Below are positions 1 to 8,847 of a DNA stretch of 64,000 nt, one piece after another. Origin of the DNA: Pseudomonas benzenivorans (GTDB lineage Bacteria > Pseudomonadota > Gammaproteobacteria > Pseudomonadales > Pseudomonadaceae). The notes under the pieces are model-generated. The model saw only the letters and a list, made by a program, of their open reading frames with translations. It did not search any database and was not told the origin of the DNA. Within the stretch, counting starts at the first letter, position 1. Each line of letters begins with the position of its first letter. The stretch lies in the NCBI RefSeq assembly GCF_033547155.1, contig NZ_CP137892.1, positions 1,798,001 to 1,862,000 on the forward strand. Reading direction: 5' to 3'. A program made the position numbers and the translations under genes.

Positions 1-127
1 CCTGGCTGGCGCGGCCCGCCACTTCGAAGTCGAGTTGCCCGCTCAGGCCGAACACCAGCTGGGCATGGCCGTGGCTATGGCTGAGCAGCTCGTGGCTGTA
101 GTGGCGCAGGGAAAGCAGCGAAGGCAT
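1..127 (-). CDS. AraC-type regulator, N-terminal fragment (cut by window edge)
   Basis: Reading leftwards from an ATG at 127-125, the first 42 residues are open and run off the window. They begin MPSLLSLRHYSHELLSHSH and continue with AQLVFGLSGQLDFEV, which looks like the cupin-like sensor domain at the start of many AraC-family regulators (an HSH/HGH cluster followed by a beta-strand with LVFGLSG). A good ribosome-binding site, GAGGAA, lies just upstream on the minus strand. The gene is divergent from the phosphatase gene at 264, with 136 bp between them that must hold both promoters. The DNA-binding half is outside the window, so the family call rests on the N-terminus only. Confidence 0.6.
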   Translation of the reverse strand, partial: MPSLLSLRHYSHELLSHSHGHAQLVFGLSGQLDFEVAGRASQ

Positions 128-263
128 GGTCGGTTCCTCGAGCAAGGCGGTCAGTCTACTCCCGCAGGCCGGTCAATGGCGCAGTCATCCGATTGAAATC
201 TAGCGGTCATAAGGGCTTCACCCCTGTCGGCCATGCTCGTCGAAACCCTGGCGGAGGCCGCCC

Positions 264-1079
264 ATGAGCAGCGCACAGCTGGTGAAGCCGAGTCGTAAGC
301 AACGTGTCCGCACCCTGTGGATCTCCGATGTCCACCTGGGCACCCGGGATTGTCAGGCCGAGCATCTGGCCGCCTTTCTCAAGCGCTATCAGGCAGACCG
401 GGTCTATCTGGTCGGCGACATCATCGACGGCTGGAAGCTGCGCGGCGGCATCTACTGGCCCCAGGCGCACAGCAATGTGATCCGCCGCCTGCTGACCATG
501 AGCAAGCGCGGCACCGAGGTGATCTATGTCACCGGCAATCACGACGAGTTCCTGCGCCGCTATTCCAGCCTGGTGCTGGGCAACATCCAGCTGGTCGACG
601 AGGCCGAGCACCTCACCGCCGACGGCCGCCGGCTGCTGGTGATCCATGGCGACCAGTTCGACGTGATCACCCGCTACCACCGCTGGCTGGCCTTCCTCGG
701 CGACTCGGCCTACGAGTTCACCCTGACCCTCAACCGTTGGCTCAATCACTGGCGCCAGCGCTATGGCTACGGTTACTGGTCGCTGTCGGCCTACCTCAAG
801 CACAAGGTCAAGAGCGCGGTGAACTTCATCAGCGACTTCGAGGAGGCCATCGCTCACGAGTGCGTCAAGCGCGGCTTCAATGGGGTGGTCTGCGGCCATA
901 TCCATCACGCCGAGATCCGCAGGGTGGGCGGCGTCGAATACATGAACTGCGGCGACTGGGTCGAGTCCTGCACGGCGCTGATCGAGCAGCTCGATGGCAG
1001 CATTCTGCTCTATCGGCTCGCCGAGGAGCAGGCGCAGCTGGAGGCGGAACAGCCGGCCCTCGCCGAGCCGCTGGCATGA
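264..1079 (+). CDS. UDP-2,3-diacylglucosamine diphosphatase-like metallophosphoesterase
   Basis: A 271-residue calcineurin-type phosphoesterase. All metal-binding blocks are visible in order: ISDVHLGTRD (residues ~21-30), VGDIIDGW, VTGNHDEF, VIHGDQFD and VCGHIHHAE. This set, with a helical insertion between the GNHD and GHIHH blocks, matches the LpxH-like branch that hydrolyses UDP-2,3-diacylglucosamine to lipid X in lipid A synthesis; many pseudomonads carry such a second copy besides lpxH itself, and its true substrate is less certain. The start ATG follows a GGAGG-like site at ~252-257. The stop codon overlaps the ATG of the downstream glycosyltransferase, so the two are translationally coupled and may act together on an envelope lipid. 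Confidence 0.85.
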   Translation: MSSAQLVKPSRKQRVRTLWISDVHLGTRDCQAEHLAAFLKRYQADRVYLVGDIIDGWKLRGGIYWPQAHSNVIRRLLTMSKRGTEVIYVTGNHDEFLRRYSSLVLGNIQLVDEAEHLTADGRRLLVIHGDQFDVITRYHRWLAFLGDSAYEFTLTLNRWLNHWRQRYGYGYWSLSAYLKHKVKSAVNFISDFEEAIAHECVKRGFNGVVCGHIHHAEIRRVGGVEYMNCGDWVESCTALIEQLDGSILLYRLAEEQAQLEAEQPALAEPLA

Positions 1080-2113
1080 GGATACTGATCGTCTCCGACG
1101 CCTGGTCGCCGCAGGTCAATGGTGTGGTGACCAGCCTGCAGGCGCTGGTCGCCGAGCTGCGTGGCCTGGGCCATCAGGTCAAGCTGCTGTCGCCCTCGGA
1201 TTTTCGTTCGCGGCCTTGTCCGACCTACCCGGAGATTCCACTGGTGTGGGATCTCTGGCGAGTCGGGCCGGCGATTCGCGAGTTTCGTCCGGATTGCGTT
1301 CATCTCGCCACCGAGGGGCCCCTGGGCTGGGCGGCGCGGAATTGGCTAGGCAAGCGTCGCCTGGCGTTCTCCAGCGCTGTCCACACGCGCTTTCCGGAGT
1401 ATCTCAACACCCGCTGGTCCTGGTTGCCGCTGAGTTGGGGCTATGCCTATCTGCGCTGGTTCCATCGGCCGAGCCAGGCGGTACTGGTGAGTACCGAGCG
1501 ATTGCGGGGCGAGTTGGCGGAGTGGCGAATCAGGCGTCTGGTGTTGTGGCGCAAGGGGGTCGACACGCGGCTGTTTCATCCCCGGGAGCGGGGGGCCGGT
1601 CCCGTGCAGCCGGTATTTCTCTGTGTCGGGCGCATCGCCGCGGAGAAAAACCTGCAGGCCTTCCTTGCCCTCGACCTGCCGGGGGAGCTGCAGGTAGTGG
1701 GTGATGGTCCGCAGCGCGAGGAGCTGCAGGCCCGCTTTCCGCGGGTGAGGTTTCTCGGCTACCGGCATGGAGAGGCCCTGGCCGAGGCCTATCGCCAGGC
1801 CAGCGTGCTGGTGTTTCCTTCGCGTACCGACACCTACGGTCTGGTAATGCTCGAGGCGCTGGCCTGCGGCACGCCGGTGGCTGCCTTTCCGGTCCCGGGG
1901 CCGCTGGATGTCTTGGAGCAGGGCGTCAACGGGGTGATGGCCGAGGACTTGCGCGAGGCCTGCCTGGCTGCGCTGGAGTTGGATCGCGCGCGGTGTGCCG
2001 AGCTGGCGGCGCGTCAGTCCTGGCGGGCCTCGGCCCTGGAGTTTCTGGCGCAGCAGCGGCTGCTCGACGGCGAGCCATGCCTCGATCTAGCGGTCGTTGC
2101 GACCAGGCCCTAG
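1076..2113 (+). CDS. Glycosyltransferase family 4 (mannosyltransferase-like)
   Basis: A 345-residue GT-B glycosyltransferase that starts MRILIVSDAWSPQVNGVV. Its ATG overlaps the stop of the upstream phosphatase by 4 bp (ATGA). The N-terminal acceptor domain has the glycine-rich NGVVTSL loop. The C-terminal donor domain has FLCVGRIAAEKN and the nucleotide-sugar motif FPSRTDTYGLVMLEALACG, a D-x7-E version of the GT4 E-x7-E signature. Similar proteins are annotated as GDP-mannose-dependent alpha-mannosyltransferases or as lipid glycosyltransferases (MgtA/SqdX-like). The coupling to a lipid-A-type diphosphatase suggests a lipid or envelope substrate; this is inference. It ends 62 bp before the convergent end of cyaB. 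Confidence 0.85.
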   Translation: MRILIVSDAWSPQVNGVVTSLQALVAELRGLGHQVKLLSPSDFRSRPCPTYPEIPLVWDLWRVGPAIREFRPDCVHLATEGPLGWAARNWLGKRRLAFSSAVHTRFPEYLNTRWSWLPLSWGYAYLRWFHRPSQAVLVSTERLRGELAEWRIRRLVLWRKGVDTRLFHPRERGAGPVQPVFLCVGRIAAEKNLQAFLALDLPGELQVVGDGPQREELQARFPRVRFLGYRHGEALAEAYRQASVLVFPSRTDTYGLVMLEALACGTPVAAFPVPGPLDVLEQGVNGVMAEDLREACLAALELDRARCAELAARQSWRASALEFLAQQRLLDGEPCLDLAVVATRP

Positions 2114-2174
2114 GGGCGGGGCGTGAGTCTCCCGGCCTCTGATGACGAGGCCGCCCTCCAGCGGCCCCGCATGC

Positions 2175-3563
2175 TCACATGATCACCTTGTCGCGGAGCT
2201 TCTCCGCGGCCTGGTGCAGGGCCTGGATGACCCGTTCCTTGTCGAAGTTCTGGATGCCGTTGGTGTCCAGGTACATGGAGAATCCGGGCAGCTCATGCTC
2301 GACGTAGCTGGAGGTGGCGCCCAGGTCGCGGCGGAAATCCACCACCTGATAGATCTGCACGGGGCGGGTGAAGCCCTTGACGCCGATCTGGCCCTTGTCG
2401 CGGCACATGATCAGGTCCTTGACCAGGGAATAGGTCTCGTGGGAGATGAGGATCTCGCCGGCTTCGGCGGCGCTCTCCAGGCGGCTGGCCAGGTTCACGT
2501 CGCGGCCGATGATGGTGTAGTCCATGCGCGTGTCGGCGCCGAAGTTGCCGACCGTGCAATAGCCGGTGTTCAGGCCCATGCGGATCTCCAGGGGTTTGGT
2601 GATGCCCTGGCTGCGCCATTGCTGACGCAGCACCTTCATGTGCTTGCGCATGGCGATGGCCATCGACACCGCCGCCACCGCGTCCTTCTTGGCGCCCTTG
2701 CTGGACGGGTCGCCGAAGAACACCATGACGCTATCTCCGATGAACTTGTCGATGGTGCCGCCATATTTCAGGCAGATCTTCGACATCTCGTTGAGGTAGC
2801 TGTTGAGCAGGTCGGTCAGGGCTTCGGCTTCCAGCTCCTCGGACAGCTCGGTGAAGCCCTTGATGTCGGAGAAGAACACCGTGAGTTTCTTGCGCTGGGT
2901 CTCCAAGCGCACGCTCTTCTTGCCGCTGAAGATCGACTCCCACACCTGGGGCGACAGGTATTTGGCCAGATTGCGCGCCAGGCGCGCGGCCTTTTCCTGC
3001 TCGCGCTTGATCTCGCTGCGCACCTGGGCCAGGCGCAGGCCCTGCTGGTGCACGAAATAGGCGGTGATACAGATGTACAGGGTGGTGAAGACGATGCTGA
3101 CCAGGGAGACCAGGGCCGGTGATTGGGGGTTGATTTGCAGGTCGATCAGCGCGCAGCTGAGCAGGGTTCCGCTGAGCGCGACCAGCAGGGCCAGACCCAT
3201 ATGGCGCAAACCGCCAATAACCAGGGAGCTGAAGGCGAGGGTCAGCAGGCACATCAGGCTGGGCACAACCGAGAACCCCAGCAAGGCGAGTGCGGCGCCG
3301 CAGTGCAGGGCGTCGACAAACAGCAGGGCCAGGGTCGTGCGCTGTGGGTGGTTGCGCTTGAAGCGCAGGCTCAGGTGATGAGCCAGGTGCGGATAGAGTA
3401 GGGCGTAGGGCACCATCCACAGAATGCTGTAGGCGAAATGCTGGGCATGAGTGCCGGCGGCAATGCTGGCGGCTACTGCGATATAGGCCAGCACGCGGGA
3501 GTAGTACTCGCGCAGCGGCGGCGCCGGCAATGCATGGGGCCGATTAGAAGTGGTGGCATTCAT
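2175..3563 (-). CDS. cyaB: Membrane adenylate cyclase, MASE2 plus class III catalytic domain
   Basis: A 462-residue protein, almost the same length as P. aeruginosa CyaB, the main source of the cAMP that activates Vfr. The first ~170 residues are hydrophobic and resemble a MASE2 sensor with about six membrane spans. A linker (RSEIKREQEKAARLARNLAKYLSP) leads into a class III cyclase domain. The metal aspartates are in FFSDIKGFTEL (Asp233) and GDSVMVFFGDP. The substrate lysine is in GTIDKFIGD, and the transition-state Asn and Arg are in GRDVNLASRLES. The Lys plus the MDYT aspartate favour ATP over GTP. The gene is monocistronic in appearance, convergent with the glycosyltransferase. The start ATG has only a weak ribosome-binding site. 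Confidence 0.92.
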   Translation of the reverse strand: MNATTSNRPHALPAPPLREYYSRVLAYIAVAASIAAGTHAQHFAYSILWMVPYALLYPHLAHHLSLRFKRNHPQRTTLALLFVDALHCGAALALLGFSVVPSLMCLLTLAFSSLVIGGLRHMGLALLVALSGTLLSCALIDLQINPQSPALVSLVSIVFTTLYICITAYFVHQQGLRLAQVRSEIKREQEKAARLARNLAKYLSPQVWESIFSGKKSVRLETQRKKLTVFFSDIKGFTELSEELEAEALTDLLNSYLNEMSKICLKYGGTIDKFIGDSVMVFFGDPSSKGAKKDAVAAVSMAIAMRKHMKVLRQQWRSQGITKPLEIRMGLNTGYCTVGNFGADTRMDYTIIGRDVNLASRLESAAEAGEILISHETYSLVKDLIMCRDKGQIGVKGFTRPVQIYQVVDFRRDLGATSSYVEHELPGFSMYLDTNGIQNFDKERVIQALHQAAEKLRDKVIM

Positions 3564-3753
3564 TGGGTGGAGACGATCCCTGCTGATTTTCTGACGCCTC
3601 TGCTGGACGCCTGGAGGGTCTGCAAGCTCTGGGCCAAGCTTGGGACAAGGCTGGGATCATAACCAAGGCTCACGGCGACAGCCAAGCATCATGGCTCAGC
3701 GGTGGGCTGAGGGTGGCGGGCGGTCGCAGGGACGGCGGCCTGGCTGAGTCTCC

Positions 3754-4071
3754 TTAAAACCTGATGCGTCCGGTAAAGGCATCCTTGAGCATGACCCAGT
3801 CGCCGATGAAGCTGTACAGCGGGTACTGGAACGTCGCCGGGCGGTTCTTCTCGAAGACGAAATGGCCGATCCAGGCGAAGCCGTAGCCGGCCAAGGGCAG
3901 GGCAAGCAGCCATAGCCACTGCTGGGTGGCCAGGGCATAGCCGAGGACGCCCAGTACCAGCAGGCTGCCGACATAGTGCAGGCGGCGGCAGACAGAGTTG
4001 CTGTGCTCCTGCAGGTAATAGGGGTAGAACTCGGCGAAGCTGCGGTATCGCTGCTGGGTGTGGCGGGTCAT
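3754..4071 (-). CDS. Small Mpo1-like (DUF962) membrane protein
   Basis: A 105-residue membrane protein starting MTRHTQQRYRSFAEFYPYYL. The order SFAEFYPYYLQEHSNSVCRRLHYVG, two hydrophobic segments (residues ~35-65), and FAWIGHFVFEKNRPATFQYP is the DUF962/Mpo1-like signature, with the HSN, RRLHYVG and EKNRPATF blocks conserved. The yeast relative Mpo1 is a dioxygenase acting on 2-hydroxy fatty acids; the bacterial role is not established. The ATG is chosen because a consensus AGGAGG lies 7 bp upstream on the minus strand. It is divergent from the AraC regulator at 4240. Confidence 0.85.
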   Translation of the reverse strand: MTRHTQQRYRSFAEFYPYYLQEHSNSVCRRLHYVGSLLVLGVLGYALATQQWLWLLALPLAGYGFAWIGHFVFEKNRPATFQYPLYSFIGDWVMLKDAFTGRIRF

Positions 4072-4239
4072 GGCTTGCCTCCTGTCGATGCTTTGGCCGC
4101 CCCGGCCATTGAAGCCGGCGGGGCTTTTCTGCAGTCTAAGCCGGCCATCGGGCCGGGCCAGTGACATTGAGTGCCAGTTTAGTACCCTTGCGTCGCCGGC
4201 CCGTTGGGGCGTCATCCACAGCCTAATAAGAATAACGCC

Positions 4240-5241
4240 ATGAGCGAACGCACTACCTCGTCGAGCTGGGCCCTGGGCATCGTCCAGGCGCTGGAAATGG
4301 GCGGCGTCGACTGCCGGGCACTCTTTCTCGAGCTGGGGCTGGACTACGCCGCCCTGCAGGACCCCGACGCCCGCTTCGCACAAGACGGCATGACCCGGCT
4401 GTGGCAGCGTGCCGTCGAGCTGTCGGGTAATCCGGCGATCGGCTTGAACATGGCCAAGGTGGTACGTCCCGCGTCGTTTCACGTGGTCGGCTATGCGCTG
4501 ATGTCCAGCCGCACACTGAAGGAGGGGCTGACGCGCCTGGTGCGCTACCAGCGGATCATCGCCGAGGGCGCCGACCTGAGCTTTCGTCCGACCCCCCGGG
4601 GCTACGAGCTGGTGCTGGCGATCCATGGCGATCGCCTGCCGCCGGCGCGTCAGAGTGCCGAGGCCTCGCTGGCCTATGCCCTGGCGTTCTGCCGCTGGAT
4701 GACCGGCAAGCCGCTGCGCCCGCAGCAGGTCCTGTTCCAGGGTGATCCGCCGGCCGACCTGCAGCCGTTCGAGCAGGTGTTCCAGGCTCAGCTTAGATTC
4801 AACGCGGCGCACTACGCCCTGCTGTTCGAGCGGGCGGACCTGGACACGCCACTGCCGACTGCCAACGAAGCGCTGGCGCAGCTGCACGACAGGTTCGCCG
4901 GCGAATACCTGGCGCGCTTTTCGGAGAGTCGGGTGACCCATCTGGCCCGCCAGGTACTGTGCCGCCAACTCCCCCAGGGCGAGCCCAAGCGCGAGGCGGT
5001 GGCCCAGGCGCTGCACCTGTCGCAGCGCACCCTGCAGCGGCGCTTGCAGGAGGAGGGCACCAGCTTCCAGCAGCTGCTCGACGACACCCGCCGCGAACTG
5101 GCCGAGCAGTACCTCGGCCAGCCCAACCTGACCCTGCTGGAGATTGCCTACTTGCTGGGGTTCGCCGACCCGAGCAACTTCTTTCGCGCCTTCCGTCGCT
5201 GGTTCGCGCGCACCCCCGGCGAATACCGCGCTCGCCTCTAA
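4240..5241 (+). CDS. AraC-family regulator with arabinose-binding-like N-terminal domain
   Basis: A 333-residue regulator. The N-terminal ~200 residues (QALEMGGVDCRALFLELGLD and PASFHVVGYALMSSRTLKEG) resemble the PF12625 domain found in OruR- and ArgR-type AraC regulators. The C-terminal ~85 residues form the paired helix-turn-helix: LSQRTLQRRLQEEG, then LTLLEIAYLLGFADPSNFFRAF, ending RTPGEYRARL. An earlier TTG at 4204 is open in frame but the ATG at 4240 gives the usual length. The target and ligand are unknown; the divergent Mpo1-like gene is a possible target by position. It ends 13 bp before the convergent end of the first trkH. Confidence 0.88.
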   Translation: MSERTTSSSWALGIVQALEMGGVDCRALFLELGLDYAALQDPDARFAQDGMTRLWQRAVELSGNPAIGLNMAKVVRPASFHVVGYALMSSRTLKEGLTRLVRYQRIIAEGADLSFRPTPRGYELVLAIHGDRLPPARQSAEASLAYALAFCRWMTGKPLRPQQVLFQGDPPADLQPFEQVFQAQLRFNAAHYALLFERADLDTPLPTANEALAQLHDRFAGEYLARFSESRVTHLARQVLCRQLPQGEPKREAVAQALHLSQRTLQRRLQEEGTSFQQLLDDTRRELAEQYLGQPNLTLLEIAYLLGFADPSNFFRAFRRWFARTPGEYRARL

Positions 5242-5254
5242 TCCGCTGGGGGCG

Positions 5255-6709
5255 TTAGTGGCGCCAGAACGACGGCATCAGCAACACCAGCACGGTGAGG
5301 ATCTCCAGGCGACCGAGCAACATGCCCAGGGTCAGCAGCCACTTGGCTATGTCCGGCAAGGGGGCATAGTTGCCGGCCGGGCCGATGACCGGGCCCATGC
5401 CCGGACCCACGCCGGAGACGGTGCTGGCGGCGCCGCTCAGTGCGGTGATCCAGTCCAGGCCACAGAGGGTCAGGGCCAGAGCCAGGGCGGCGATGGTGAT
5501 GGTGAAGAAGAAGGAGAAGGTCAGGATCGAGCGGACGATGTCCTCGTCCAGGCGGTGCATGTTGTATTGCTGCTTGATCACCGCGCGCGGGTGTACCAGT
5601 TGCTGCAGGTTGGCCTTGAGCAGTACGTAGGCGACCTGGAAGCGGAAGATCTTCAGGCCGCCGGCGGTTGAGCCGGAGCAGCCGCCGATGAAGCCCAGAT
5701 AGAAGAACAGCATGCCGGCGAAGCCGCCCCACAGGGTGTAGTCGCCCAGGGCGAAGCCGCTGGTGGTCATGATCGAGGTGCTGTTGACCGCCACATGGCG
5801 AATGGCCTCCAGCCAGTGCAACTCGGTGGTCAGCCAGTACCAGGTGCCGAGAGCCAGCCAGGTGCACAGCAGTATGCCGAGAAAGCCCTGCACCTGCTGG
5901 TCCCTGAGCAGGGCGCGGTAGTTGCCGCGCATAGTCGAGACATACAGCACGAACGGCAGGCTGCCGAGGATCATCACCACCACCGCCACCCAGTGCACGG
6001 CTGGCTGGCTCCAGTTGCCCAGGGAGCGGTCGGAGGTGGAGAAGCCGCCGGTGGCGATGGCCGACATGGTGTGGTTGATCGCGTCGAACAACCCCATGCC
6101 CGCCAGCCAGAAGGCCAGCACGCTGAGCAGGCTGAGGCCGACATAGGCGGCGATCATGTACTTGGCGACCATGTGCGAGCGCGGCAAGACCTTTTCCGAG
6201 CGATCCGAGGATTCGGTCTGGAACAGGCGCATGCCGCCGATGCGCAGCATCGGCAGGATCGCCACGGCCATGGCGATGAAGCCGATGCCGCCGAGCCAGT
6301 GCAGCAGCGAGCGCCAGATGAGAATGCCCGGCGACATGCTGTCCAGGCCGCTGAGTACGGTGGCGCCGGTGGCGGTGATGCCGGACATGCTCTCGAAGAA
6401 GGCATCGGTGTAGCTGATGTGCTGGGTGAACATGAAGGGGATGGCGGCGAACACGCAGACCAGCAGCCAGCTCGACACCGTCAGCATGTACATGTCGCGG
6501 GGGCGCAGCTGGGTGTCCTTCGGCCGGCCCTGAATGACCATGGCCAGGCCAGCCATGAAACTGATCAGGCTCGACCAGAGAAAGGCATTGAGTTCGTGGG
6601 CGCGTTCGAACAGCAGCAGGGTGAACATCGGTATGACCATGCTGATGGCCAGGGTGATCAGAAAGATGCCGTTGATAAACGCGATGATTCGTAGGGTCGG
6701 CAAAGCCAT
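5255..6709 (-). CDS. trkH: Trk potassium uptake protein TrkH (copy 1)
   Basis: A 484-residue inner-membrane protein, the usual TrkH length. It has the four membrane-pore-membrane repeats of the TrkH/KtrB superfamily, with filter segments SGITATGATV, SAIATGGFSTSD, TSIMTTSGFALGD and STVSGVGPGMG. TrkH conducts K+ with the cytosolic NAD-binding subunit TrkA, which is not in this window. It lies 77 bp downstream of a second, very similar 484-residue copy on the same strand, and the two probably arose by tandem duplication. No good ribosome-binding site is seen before the ATG, which follows GACTAG directly. Confidence 0.95.
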   Translation of the reverse strand: MALPTLRIIAFINGIFLITLAISMVIPMFTLLLFERAHELNAFLWSSLISFMAGLAMVIQGRPKDTQLRPRDMYMLTVSSWLLVCVFAAIPFMFTQHISYTDAFFESMSGITATGATVLSGLDSMSPGILIWRSLLHWLGGIGFIAMAVAILPMLRIGGMRLFQTESSDRSEKVLPRSHMVAKYMIAAYVGLSLLSVLAFWLAGMGLFDAINHTMSAIATGGFSTSDRSLGNWSQPAVHWVAVVVMILGSLPFVLYVSTMRGNYRALLRDQQVQGFLGILLCTWLALGTWYWLTTELHWLEAIRHVAVNSTSIMTTSGFALGDYTLWGGFAGMLFFYLGFIGGCSGSTAGGLKIFRFQVAYVLLKANLQQLVHPRAVIKQQYNMHRLDEDIVRSILTFSFFFTITIAALALALTLCGLDWITALSGAASTVSGVGPGMGPVIGPAGNYAPLPDIAKWLLTLGMLLGRLEILTVLVLLMPSFWRH

Positions 6710-6786
6710 CTAGTCGGTTCCAAAAATAATGTCGTCAGTCCATGGCCGTTCGCTAGCCGCATCGCGGTGGCTGGGGTGGCAGACCT

Positions 6787-8241
6787 TCAGTGCTTCCAGA
6801 ATGCTGGAGTCGCGAGTACCAGCACGGTGAGTATTTCCAGGCGCCCCAGCAACATGCCCAGGGTCAACAGCCACTTGGCGCTGTCCGGCAGGCTGGCGAA
6901 GTTACCCGCCGGGCCGATGATCGGGCCGAGACCGGGCCCCACGTTGCACACGGCGGTGGCAGCGGCGGTCAGAGCCGTGACCCAGTCCAGGCCGAGCATG
7001 GCCAGCGCCAGCGCCAAGGCGCCGATTGTAATGGTGAAAAAGAAAGAAAAGGTGATCAGCGAGCGAACGATTTCCTCGTCGAGGTTGTGTTTGTTGTAGT
7101 GCTGCTTGATTACCGCCCGCGGATGCACCAGCTGCTGCAGGCTGGCCTTGAGCAGCACCCAGGCCACCTGGAAGCGGAAGATCTTCAGCCCGCCGGAGGT
7201 GGAGCCGGAGCAACCACCGATGAACGTCAGGTAGAAGAACAGCAACACGGCGAATCCGCCCCACTGGCTGTAGTCGCCCAGGGCAAAGCCGGTGGTGGTG
7301 ATGACCGCAGTGACGTTGACCGCGACGACGCGCAGGGCGTCCAGCCAGCCGAGCTCGGAGTGGCGCCACAGCCAGGCGCCGAACAGCAGCCAGGTCACCA
7401 GCAGCAGGCCGAGAAAGCCGCGTACCTGCTGATCCTTCAGCAGTGCCTTGCGGTTGCCGCGCAGGGTTGCTACGTAGAGGGTGAAGGGCAGGCTGCCGAG
7501 GATCATCAGCAGCACGGCTACCCAGTGCACCGCCGGCTGTTGCCAGTTGGCCAGGGAGGCGTCGGAGGTCGAATAGCCACCGGTGGAGATCGCGCTCATC
7601 GCATGGTTGATGGCCTCGAAGGCCGTCATGCCGGCGGCCCAGAAGGCCAGGAAGCCCAGCAGAGTCAGGCCGATATAGACCAGCAGGATGGACTTGGCGA
7701 CCATGTGCGAGCGCGGCATGACCTTCTCGCCCCAGTCCGAGGACTCGGTCTGGAACAGGCGCATGCCGCCCACGCGCAGCAGCGGCAGGATCGCCACCGC
7801 CATGCCGATGAAGCCGATGCCGCCGAGCCAGTGCAGCATCGAGCGCCAGATCAGCAGGCCCGGCGAGGCGCTGTCCAGGCCTGCCAGCACCGTGGAGCCT
7901 GTGGTGGTGATGCCGCTCATGGTCTCGAAGAATGCATCGGTGTAGCTGATGTGCTGGATCAGCACCATCGGCAGGGCGGCGAACAGACACACCACCAGCC
8001 AGCTGGCGGTGGTCAGCAGGTACATGTCGCGCGGGCGCAGCTGAGCGTCGGCCGGTCGCCCGGGGATGACCAGGGCCAGGCCGCCGACGGCGCTGATCAG
8101 GCTCGACCAGAGGAAGGCGGAAAGGTCGTCGGTGCGCTCGAGCAGCAGCAGGGTCAGCATGGGGAAGAGCATGCTGATGGCCAGGGTGAGGAGGAAGATG
8201 CCGAGGATGAAGGCGATGATGCGCAGCGTCGGCAAGGCCAT
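6787..8241 (-). CDS. trkH: Trk potassium uptake protein TrkH (copy 2)
   Basis: A second 484-residue TrkH, starting MALPTLRIIAFILGIFLLTL, nearly the same opening as copy 1. The four filter segments are SGITTTGSTV, SAISTGGYSTSD, AVITTTGFALGD and TAVCNVGPGLG, so all pore glycines are kept while flanking residues differ. The reading frame stays open upstream, but the ATG at 8241 is chosen because it aligns exactly with the start of copy 1. It is transcribed first, with copy 1 following after 77 bp. The 156-bp gap to the divergent ykgJ-type gene holds the promoters. Confidence 0.94.
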   Translation of the reverse strand: MALPTLRIIAFILGIFLLTLAISMLFPMLTLLLLERTDDLSAFLWSSLISAVGGLALVIPGRPADAQLRPRDMYLLTTASWLVVCLFAALPMVLIQHISYTDAFFETMSGITTTGSTVLAGLDSASPGLLIWRSMLHWLGGIGFIGMAVAILPLLRVGGMRLFQTESSDWGEKVMPRSHMVAKSILLVYIGLTLLGFLAFWAAGMTAFEAINHAMSAISTGGYSTSDASLANWQQPAVHWVAVLLMILGSLPFTLYVATLRGNRKALLKDQQVRGFLGLLLVTWLLFGAWLWRHSELGWLDALRVVAVNVTAVITTTGFALGDYSQWGGFAVLLFFYLTFIGGCSGSTSGGLKIFRFQVAWVLLKASLQQLVHPRAVIKQHYNKHNLDEEIVRSLITFSFFFTITIGALALALAMLGLDWVTALTAAATAVCNVGPGLGPIIGPAGNFASLPDSAKWLLTLGMLLGRLEILTVLVLATPAFWKH

Positions 8242-8322
8242 GAAGTGGGCTCGGGCTGAGGACGGCAAAGGGCGCCATTCTACCCCTGTCGCGAGCGCAA
8301 TACAGCCGCCAGCATGCCGCGC

Positions 8323-8350
8323 TTTACAAGTGCTCGGCGCTGCATAGAAT
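8323..8350 (+). promoter_or_regulatory. Sigma-70-type promoter before the YkgJ-like gene
   Basis: TTTACA at 8323-8328 and TAGAAT at 8345-8350 are separated by 16 bp and lie 47 bp before the ATG at 8398. Both hexamers match the housekeeping consensus in at least four of six positions. Confidence 0.5.
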
Positions 8351-8397
8351 AGCGCGCCAGGTGCCGGCCCTTGCCGGTTTCTGAGCCCGCTAAAATC

Positions 8398-8769
8398 ATG
8401 TCGAACGCTAATCCTTGCCTTACGTGCGGCGCCTGCTGCGCGCATTTTCGTGTGTCTTTCTTCTGGGGTGAGTGCCAGTCGGCCGGCGGTTTGGTGCCGG
8501 ATGAGCAGGTGATCCAGGTCACCCCGCACCGGGTCGCCATGCGCGGCACCGAGGCCAAGCCGGCGCGCTGCGTCGCCCTGCTCGGCGATGTCGGCCAGGG
8601 CGTGCGCTGTACCCTGTACGAGCAGCGCTCCAGCCCCTGCCGTGAGTTCGAGGCATCCTGGGCCAACGGCGAACACAACCCGCGCTGCGACGATGCCCGC
8701 CGCGCTCATGGTCTGCCGCCGCTGACTCCGCCGGTGCAGCCGAGTGTGTCGCCGGAGCGCGTGGCCTAA
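8398..8769 (+). CDS. YkgJ-family cysteine-cluster protein
   Basis: A 123-residue soluble protein that begins MSNANPCLTCGACCAHFRVSF. The CxxCGxCC cluster near the N-terminus, then CVALLGDVGQGVRC and YEQRSSPCREFE, place it in the YkgJ family of putative zinc- or iron-chelating proteins. The Cys ligands are all present. The biochemical role is unknown. It stands alone on the plus strand, with a promoter candidate just upstream and the nitroreductase gene 78 bp downstream. Confidence 0.85.
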   Translation: MSNANPCLTCGACCAHFRVSFFWGECQSAGGLVPDEQVIQVTPHRVAMRGTEAKPARCVALLGDVGQGVRCTLYEQRSSPCREFEASWANGEHNPRCDDARRAHGLPPLTPPVQPSVSPERVA

Positions 8770-8847
8770 GCGTCAGTCCGCAGTTTTTCCCCAACGGGCG
8801 GGGCCGTGCCTCTAGAATTGCCGCTTCTTTTCTTCTGGAGGTGGCCG

